In this document: piece after piece, positions 58,594-64,000 of the stretch
How the letters are laid out: the number at the start of each line of letters is the position of its first letter
Position numbering within the stretch: position 1 is the first letter of the stretch
Assembly: GCA_016930075.1 (NCBI GenBank)
Contig: JAFGHS010000012.1
Location: 1 to 64,000, forward strand
Reading direction: 5' to 3'
DNA from: Deltaproteobacteria bacterium
GTDB lineage: Bacteria; Desulfobacterota; Syntrophia; Syntrophales; JAFGHS01
Length of the DNA stretch: 64,000 nucleotides
Translations under genes and position numbers: made by a program
The notes under the pieces: model-generated
Databases searched by the model: none
Told to the model about the DNA's origin: nothing
What the model saw: the letters and a program-made list of their open reading frames with translations, nothing else

Positions 58594-61023
58594 TTAACGA
58601 TCGTCGCCCCTGATAACGGCCCCCGTGTGCGCAATGACGCTTTTTACCATGCGGCTGTGGACTTTATTGACTTCCTCATCCGTCAATGTGCGATCCGGAG
58701 CGCGATAGCAAAATCGAAGCCCCACACTCTTTTTCCCCGGCGAAATGCCTTTACCGTCATATACATCAAAAATACTAACTTTTTCAAGTAATTCTTCAGG
58801 GTCCGCCATAGCAGCGGAAATGACGGCATCCCCCTCCATTTCCTCACGGACGAGAAAGGCAACATCTCTCGTACTCGATGGAAAGCGGGAGAGCTCCTTA
58901 AACATCAAAACATCCGTATAGCAGGCCATAAGAACATCAATATCGATCTCGCTTATCTGGGCCGGATTTCTCAAATCCAGCCCATCCAAAAGATCAGGAT
59001 GCACCTCTCCCATGTATCCGAAGCATCTGTCATTTATCATCAAACTGCATGATCGGCCCGGATGGAGAAAAGGTTCATTCGCACCGGAAACAAATTTAAC
59101 CGACCCGATGTTCAAATTGTCAAAGATATTTTCCAGAGTCCCTTTCAAGTCATAAAAATCGCCCTGGAGATCTTTGAAATGCCAGAGGTCCTCATACCGG
59201 GCCCCTGTCAGCAGAAGGCCGAGTTTGTTGTTCTCTTCCGGCAATTTGCCGGATTGCTTTTGGATATAAGTTCTCCCCATCTCAAATATCTTGAGATCAA
59301 AAGTACCGGCATGGGAATTTTTCCGCATCGTCTCCAGGAGGCTATAGACAATCGTCGTCCTCATGACGGATTGGTCTTCCGTGAGGGGATTTCTGATCCT
59401 GACGACATTCCGTCTTTCATCATCTGCGTCAAGCCTCAGAAGATCGCAAGCCCTGAACGTCACAAAGCTGTAGTTGATCACTTCCGAATAGCCGCAGCCG
59501 TTGAGAATATTTTTAATCCTCTCGCTCAAGCGCTCCCGGCTGTTTTGCGTTATCGAAGCGGCGGTGACGGCAGGCATGGTCACCGGAATCCGGTCGTAAC
59601 CGTAGAGTCTCGCCACCTCTTCAATCAAGTCGATCTCGCGCGTCAAATCAACGCGAAATGCGGGCGGTGTGACCAGGAAAGTCTCTTCTTGGGCATGGCT
59701 GTCTTTCCTGACATCGATCTCGATGCTTTCGAGTGTCTTGACAATATCATCTGCGGAGACAGGGGCGCCGAGTGTGTCTCTTACCTTTTTTACACGCAAG
59801 GGAATATCCCTGATGGCCTCTATCGGCTTTGGACAGCAATTGATGGCATTTTTACAGATCGTTCCTCCTGAAAGGTCGGCCATCAACCGGGCCGCACGAT
59901 CCAACGCCATAAGCTGCCCCTGGGGATCGATGCCGCGTTCGAATCGGAATGCCGCATCCGTGGACATCTGGAGCCATTTCGAGGACCGGCGGATCGACAC
60001 GGGATTAAAATAGGCGCTTTCTATGAGAATCGTTTCCGTATCGTCCTTAACCTCCGAGTTAAGGCCTCCCATGATGCCGCCGATGGCCACGGGCTTGCGG
60101 CCGTCGCAGATCATGAGGGTATCATTGCGAAGGACGCGCTCCTTGCCGTCCAGCGATATGAAAGGTTCGCCGGGTTTGGAACGCCGAACCACAATGCGCC
60201 CCTCCTCCAGGAAACGGAAATCAAAGGCATGCAAAGGCTGCCCCATCTCCATCATGACGAAGTTGGTAACATCAACGATATTATTGATCGCCCGCAGGCC
60301 GACGGCTTCCAGACGCAGCCGCATCCAGAGAGGCGACGGTTTTATCGTCGCATTTTTGATGATCCGGGCCGTATATCGGGGGCACAGATCGGGATCGAGT
60401 ATCTCGACAAATGTAAGATTTTGGATGTCTTCATCATTTTCCGACAACCGGATCTCCGGATAACGGAGCGTTTTACCGGTAATCGCGGCAACCTCGCGGG
60501 CGATGCCGATCATGGAAAGACAGTCGGGACGGTTAGGTGTTACGCCAACATCCAATACCGTATCATGAAGTTCCAGGGCTTCAGCCAAATCAACACCCAG
60601 AGTCAGATTGCCGGGCAGGATCATGATGCCCGCGGCATCTTCTCCTATGGACAGCTCGGCTTCGGAGCAAAGCATACCCTCCGATACGACGCCTCTGATT
60701 TTCGAGAGTTTAATCGTGTAGCCGCCGGGAATCTGAGCGCCGACCGTCGCCAGGGGCACGACGTCGCCTTCTTTGATGTTTTTCGCGCCGCAGACAACGG
60801 GAAAAACACGATCTCCCGTTGAAACATCGCAAAGAACGAGCTTATCGGCATCGGGGTGGGCTTTGATGGAAAGAATTCTTGCCACAACGACGCCGCTGAA
60901 TGCCGGTTTCTTCTCCTCGACGGCGTCCACCTCCAGACCTGCCATCGTGAGGCGCTCGGCAAGTTCCGCCGCCGTGATTTCAATTTCCACAAAATCTTTA
61001 AGCCATCGAAGACTAACTAACAT
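58594..61023 (-). CDS. pheT: Phenylalanine-tRNA ligase beta subunit
   Basis: 809 residues, full length. The order of domains is as in bacterial PheT: an N-terminal tRNA-binding OB fold (VVARILSIKAHPDADKLVL), B3/4 editing domain, B5 domain, catalytic-like module and a C-terminal FDX-ACB anticodon-binding domain (ELSRFPSSTRDVAFLV, and the end RMVKSVIAHTGAVIRGD). It pairs with PheS as an alpha2beta2 enzyme that charges tRNA-Phe. It follows pheS by 12 bases in the classical operon. Confidence 0.98.
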   Translation of the reverse strand: MLVSLRWLKDFVEIEITAAELAERLTMAGLEVDAVEEKKPAFSGVVVARILSIKAHPDADKLVLCDVSTGDRVFPVVCGAKNIKEGDVVPLATVGAQIPGGYTIKLSKIRGVVSEGMLCSEAELSIGEDAAGIMILPGNLTLGVDLAEALELHDTVLDVGVTPNRPDCLSMIGIAREVAAITGKTLRYPEIRLSENDEDIQNLTFVEILDPDLCPRYTARIIKNATIKPSPLWMRLRLEAVGLRAINNIVDVTNFVMMEMGQPLHAFDFRFLEEGRIVVRRSKPGEPFISLDGKERVLRNDTLMICDGRKPVAIGGIMGGLNSEVKDDTETILIESAYFNPVSIRRSSKWLQMSTDAAFRFERGIDPQGQLMALDRAARLMADLSGGTICKNAINCCPKPIEAIRDIPLRVKKVRDTLGAPVSADDIVKTLESIEIDVRKDSHAQEETFLVTPPAFRVDLTREIDLIEEVARLYGYDRIPVTMPAVTAASITQNSRERLSERIKNILNGCGYSEVINYSFVTFRACDLLRLDADDERRNVVRIRNPLTEDQSVMRTTIVYSLLETMRKNSHAGTFDLKIFEMGRTYIQKQSGKLPEENNKLGLLLTGARYEDLWHFKDLQGDFYDLKGTLENIFDNLNIGSVKFVSGANEPFLHPGRSCSLMINDRCFGYMGEVHPDLLDGLDLRNPAQISEIDIDVLMACYTDVLMFKELSRFPSSTRDVAFLVREEMEGDAVISAAMADPEELLEKVSIFDVYDGKGISPGKKSVGLRFCYRAPDRTLTDEEVNKVHSRMVKSVIAHTGAVIRGDDR

Positions 61024-61035
61024 ATTTTCTCTATT

Positions 61036-62052
61036 CTAAAATTGCGCTAAAAAACGCCAGTCATTCTCGAACAATAATCGTAAATCGGAGATGCCGTATT
61101 TCAAAAGGGCGATTCGGTCGATACCCAGACCAAATGCAAAACCGGACACCTCTTCAGGGTCGTAATCCACATATTTGAAGACTGCCGGATCTACCATGCC
61201 TGATCCGAGTATCTCAATCCAGCCGCTCTGGCCGCATACACGGCAACCCTTACCGCGACACAGCATACACTGGATGTCGACTTCCGCACTGGGCTCCGTG
61301 AAGGGGAAAAAACTCGGGCGGAAGCGCAGCGCCGTATCGGGGCCGAATACCTCTTTGAGAAAATAGGTCAGGATGCCTTTTAAATCGCCGAAGGTAATCC
61401 CCCGATCCACGAGCAAACCCTCTACCTGATGAAACATGGGGGTATGGGACACGTCGGAGTCATGCCTGTACACGCGACCTGGACAAATGATCCTTACGGG
61501 GGGACGCATCTGCTCCATTCTTCTCACTTGAACGGGCGATGTGTGGGTGCGCAGGACGATGCCGTCATCAATATAGAATGTGGCCTGCATATCTCGTGCA
61601 GGATGATCCGCAGGGATATTGAGGGCTTCAAAATTGTAATATTCGAGTTCTACTTCCGGACCGTCAACAATGGTGAATCCCAGACCTGAAAAGATGTCGC
61701 AAATTTCCTTCCGAACCTGGGTAACCGGATGGATACGTCCATACCTTGTCCGGCGGCCTGGAAGTGTGGCATCAAGCTTCTGCTTCAGGAGAACATCGTC
61801 TTTCCGACGGGCGCCGGCTTCCGTCAAGGCCGCTTCGATCCATCCGGAAAGCGTTTCCTTGATCTCATTGCCGCGTTTGCCGAACTGCGCCCGCTCGTCC
61901 TGGGGAACAGCCGTAATATTGCGCAGCAGGGCCGTCAGAAGACCTTTTCTTCCCATATATTTCGTGCGCACGGCAAGGATATCATCCTGGGTTTGCGAAG
62001 CACGCAGGTCGGACTCCGCCTTTTCCAGGAGATCCTCAAGATCGCCCATCAT
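61036..62052 (-). CDS. pheS: Phenylalanine-tRNA ligase alpha subunit
   Basis: 338 residues, class II aminoacyl-tRNA synthetase catalytic subunit. An N-terminal coiled-coil (LLEKAESDLRASQ) binds tRNA; motif 1 and 2 lie around HPVTQVRKEICDIFSGLGF and GRVYRHDSDVSHTPMFHQVEG, motif 3 at GLGIDRIALLKYGISDLR. Four cysteines in CMLCRGKGCRVCGQ make a zinc-like site seen in many PheS proteins. The ATG overlaps the rplT stop by four bases, so the two are translationally coupled. Confidence 0.98.
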   Translation of the reverse strand: MMGDLEDLLEKAESDLRASQTQDDILAVRTKYMGRKGLLTALLRNITAVPQDERAQFGKRGNEIKETLSGWIEAALTEAGARRKDDVLLKQKLDATLPGRRTRYGRIHPVTQVRKEICDIFSGLGFTIVDGPEVELEYYNFEALNIPADHPARDMQATFYIDDGIVLRTHTSPVQVRRMEQMRPPVRIICPGRVYRHDSDVSHTPMFHQVEGLLVDRGITFGDLKGILTYFLKEVFGPDTALRFRPSFFPFTEPSAEVDIQCMLCRGKGCRVCGQSGWIEILGSGMVDPAVFKYVDYDPEEVSGFAFGLGIDRIALLKYGISDLRLLFENDWRFLAQF

Positions 62053-62408
62053 GCAGACGCCTCACCTTTTACAATCGTCACGATCTTCTTGAAGCCGTTG
62101 GGATCGGAAACGGCGATATCGGCCAGAACCTTTCTGTTCAGATCGACATGGGACTTTTTCATGCCGTCTATCAAACGGCTGTAGCTGATCTCGTTCATAC
62201 GGGCAGCCGCATTGATTCTTGCGATCCATAGTTTGCGAAAAGCCCTTTTTCTAACCCGTCTGTCACGATAGGCATATTTCAATGCCCGGTCTACGGCCAT
62301 TGTGGCTGTCTTCAGAAGACGCCGTCTTGCCCCGAAAAAACCCTTGGCCAGCTTGAATATCTTTCTTCTCTTTTTCTTTGCAGTCAGACTTCTCTTTACC
62401 CTTGGCAT
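62049..62408 (-). CDS. rplT: 50S ribosomal protein L20
   Basis: 119 residues, beginning MPRVKRSLTAKKKRRKIF with the long basic N-terminal extension and ending IVKGEASA. Binds 23S rRNA early in 50S assembly. In other bacteria L20 represses its own operon (infC-rpmI-rplT) by binding mRNA; the operon order is the same here. Confidence 0.98.
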   Translation of the reverse strand: MPRVKRSLTAKKKRRKIFKLAKGFFGARRRLLKTATMAVDRALKYAYRDRRVRKRAFRKLWIARINAAARMNEISYSRLIDGMKKSHVDLNRKVLADIAVSDPNGFKKIVTIVKGEASA

Positions 62409-62440
62409 ATCCTACAATTCTCCTAAGTTCATATATCTTG

Positions 62441-62638
62441 CTATAGATACGGAATAAGTCGCTTGACGCCCTTCTCGTCCCTATGGTCGAGAATGGCCGA
62501 CTTTCTGAGATTTCGTTTTCTTTTCTTTGTCTTCGTTGTGAGAATATGGCTTGCAAAGGCCTTATGCCTCTTGACCTTCCCCGTTCCCGTCAGGGAAAAT
62601 CGCTTTGCCGCTCCTCTGTTCGTCTTCAATTTTGGCAT
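62441..62638 (-). CDS. rpmI: 50S ribosomal protein L35
   Basis: 65 residues, [18 protein letters not shown] start typical of L35, very basic, with AGGAGT Shine-Dalgarno. It lies between infC and rplT in the classical order. Confidence 0.97.
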   Translation of the reverse strand: MPKLKTNRGAAKRFSLTGTGKVKRHKAFASHILTTKTKKRKRNLRKSAILDHRDEKGVKRLIPYL

Positions 62639-62673
62639 GTATTGACTCCTATTTCATATTTATTTCATCTGAA

Positions 62674-63180
62674 TCAGCGCTTCGGCGCCACCACCATAAC
62701 CATGCTCCGCCCTTCCAGCCTCGGCTGCTGTTCAATCGTGCATAAATCGGTCAAGGCGGTTTTGATATGCTCCATGATGTTTTTGCCCATATCCGCATAG
62801 GCGATTTCGCGCCCCCTGAACATCATAGATACTTTCACCTTGCTGTTTTCTTCAAGGAACCTCTTGATATGCTTGATCTTCACATCCAAATCATGTTCCT
62901 CGGTCTTCGGCCTCAGCCTGATTTCCTTGACCTGGATAACCGTCTGGCTCTTTTTGGCGACCTGAAGCTTTTTGCTCTGCTGGTAACGGAACTTTCCATA
63001 ATCCATAATCCTGCATACCGGCGGATCAGAATTGGGCGACACCTCTACCAGATCTTGTCCTGACCTGGCAGCTTCCGCAAGCGCATCAGCAAACGTCAGG
63101 ATGCCCAATTGATTCCCCTCGGCATCAATGACTCTGACACTGACGGCCCGAATCTCCTGGTTTGTTCTTAACTCCTTTAT
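62674..63180 (-). CDS. infC: Translation initiation factor IF-3
   Basis: 168 residues when started at the AUA codon at 63180, six bases after a perfect AGGAGG (63187-63192). The resulting N-terminus, (I)KELRTNQEIRAVSVRVIDAEG, matches the conserved start of IF-3; no ATG, GTG or TTG exists in frame before residue 25 and there is a stop (TGA) upstream. The C-terminal domain has KVKVSMMFRGREIAYADMG and ends VVAPKR. IF-3 binds the 30S subunit and rejects non-standard start codons; a rare codon (AUU in Escherichia coli) allows it to limit its own synthesis. The same logic with AUA is likely here. thrS lies 46 bases upstream. Confidence 0.93.
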   Translation of the reverse strand: MKELRTNQEIRAVSVRVIDAEGNQLGILTFADALAEAARSGQDLVEVSPNSDPPVCRIMDYGKFRYQQSKKLQVAKKSQTVIQVKEIRLRPKTEEHDLDVKIKHIKRFLEENSKVKVSMMFRGREIAYADMGKNIMEHIKTALTDLCTIEQQPRLEGRSMVMVVAPKR

Positions 63181-63182
63181 AT

Positions 63183-63192
63183 ATCACCTCCT
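63183..63192 (-). promoter_or_regulatory. Shine-Dalgarno that decides the infC start
   Basis: AGGAGGTGAT on the minus strand lies six bases before the AUA codon at 63180-63178 and well away from any standard start codon. Confidence 0.75.
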
Positions 63193-63226
63193 GCAGTTCT
63201 CTAAAACAATGGACCCCGCCGCCTTA

Positions 63227-64000
63227 TCATTGATAGGCAGCACATCTATCTCTGATCATATCGATAAAATCGCCAATATCCATCAACCCCAGATTTTTCC
63301 CGTCACGCTGCCGGGGGGCGATCCGCCCGGCTGCCATCTCTTTTTCTCCAATGACCAGCATGAAGGGAATCTTTTGCATCTGGGCCTCGCGGATCTTATA
63401 CCCGAGCTTCTCGTTACGGAAATCCCGCTCAACGCGGATACCTGCACCTAACAATCGTTGAAAAACCTCTTCACCGTAAGGAATGAATTGATCCGTCACC
63501 GTCAGAAGCGATGCCTGAACCGGCGCCAGCCACGTCGGAAAAGCCCCTGCGTAATGTTCGATCAGGACGCCTATAAATCGTTCGATGGACCCCAGGATAA
63601 CCCGGTGCAGCATGACAGGCCGGTGCTTTTCTCCATCCGTGCCGATATAGCTCAGATCGAAGCGTTCCGGCAAGGTAAAATCACATTGGATCGTCGCGCA
63701 CTGCCACTTTCTCTTCAAGGCATCTTTCAGCTTGAAATCGATCTTCGGCCCATAAAAGGCCCCATCGCCCTCGTTGATCTCATAGATCATCCGGCTATCG
63801 GCCAAAGCATTTTTCAAGGCCGTTGTTGCCAGGTCCCAATCTTCATCGGAGCCGATGGAATTGTCCGGCCTCGTGCTTAATTCCACCTCATACTCGAATC
63901 CGAAAACATCCATGGCATAACCGATAAAATCGGCAACCGCGCAAATTTCCGCATTCAGCTGTTCCGGCGTGCAGAGGATATGGGCATCGTCCTGGGTAAA
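63227..64000 (-). CDS. thrS: Threonine-tRNA ligase, C-terminal part (runs off right edge)
   Basis: 258 C-terminal residues of a class II synthetase; the frame continues past 64000. Visible are [47 protein letters not shown], the zinc-ligand histidine in [19 protein letters not shown] and the anticodon-binding domain with [27 protein letters not shown] and [10 protein letters not shown]. It charges tRNA-Thr. First visible gene of the thrS-infC-rpmI-rplT-pheS-pheT-ihfA operon. Confidence 0.97.
   Translation of the reverse strand, partial: FTQDDAHILCTPEQLNAEICAVADFIGYAMDVFGFEYEVELSTRPDNSIGSDEDWDLATTALKNALADSRMIYEINEGDGAFYGPKIDFKLKDALKRKWQCATIQCDFTLPERFDLSYIGTDGEKHRPVMLHRVILGSIERFIGVLIEHYAGAFPTWLAPVQASLLTVTDQFIPYGEEVFQRLLGAGIRVERDFRNEKLGYKIREAQMQKIPFMLVIGEKEMAAGRIAPRQRDGKNLGLMDIGDFIDMIRDRCAAYQ

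Overview
The window reads as a chromosomal segment of a strictly anaerobic, Gram-negative bacterium of the Desulfobacterota, probably close to Syntrophus/Smithella (Syntrophales). This is inferred from gene content: a 2[4Fe-4S] ferredoxin, two CoA-ligase alpha-type proteins of the NDP-forming acyl-CoA synthetase family, a 3-hydroxyacyl-CoA dehydrogenase, a flavin-reductase/rubredoxin fusion, a PxxKW cysteine-rich protein and the degraded remains of two iron-sulfur proteins. Outer-membrane genes (an OmpA-like N-terminus, LolA, a two-partner secretion pair) fit a diderm cell. There are no tRNA or rRNA genes, CRISPR arrays, insertion sequences or phage genes that I can support.

Layout. 1-6.6 kb: an outer-membrane protein start, ferredoxin, two acyl-CoA synthetase-like proteins, a short 3-hydroxyacyl-CoA dehydrogenase and an exported SAM-methyltransferase-like protein; several have good sigma70-type promoters. 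6.7-10 kb: carB. 10-15.4 kb: a tight minus-strand run, gamma-carbonic-anhydrase-like, nifU, nifS, QueG-like Fe-S protein, cysteine-dioxygenase-like cupin, YtxH protein and an unrecognised protein, which looks like a sulfur/Fe-S operon. 15.5-18.4 kb: a frameshifted ferredoxin with an 11-base C tract, then copZ-copA. 18.4-20.3 kb: flavoredoxin-rubredoxin and a DHH phosphoesterase.

20.4-28.7 kb: moaC, a membrane PH-like protein, a Fis-type regulator, a GlmU-like beta-helix protein, a giant GlmS-like protein (about 1,200 residues) and pyrG, all on the minus strand; this is the most unusual locus. 28.9-29.8 kb: a pseudogene of a 4Fe-4S protein. 29.9-37.6 kb: a two-partner secretion pair, a 1,975-residue exoprotein with GLUG and MBG/YDG repeats and its TpsB transporter. 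37.9-41.6 kb: comM, ilvE, lolA. 41.8-50.9 kb: an alpha-glucan (glycogen) locus, debranching enzyme, GT4 transferase, GH57 hydrolase and a fusion of eukaryote-type glycogen synthase with glycogen phosphorylase. 50.9-57.3 kb: carboxylesterase, plsB, ptsI, ptsH. 57.9-64 kb: the classical thrS-infC-rpmI-rplT-pheS-pheT-ihfA-merR translation operon, with infC apparently starting at an AUA codon.

Together the genes suggest an anaerobe that handles acyl-CoA intermediates, builds Fe-S clusters, stores alpha-glucan and decorates its surface with a secreted repeat protein. Starts were moved inward from the longest open frame where a Shine-Dalgarno sequence or operon overlap justified it; all functions are from reading sequence and family knowledge, with no searches run.
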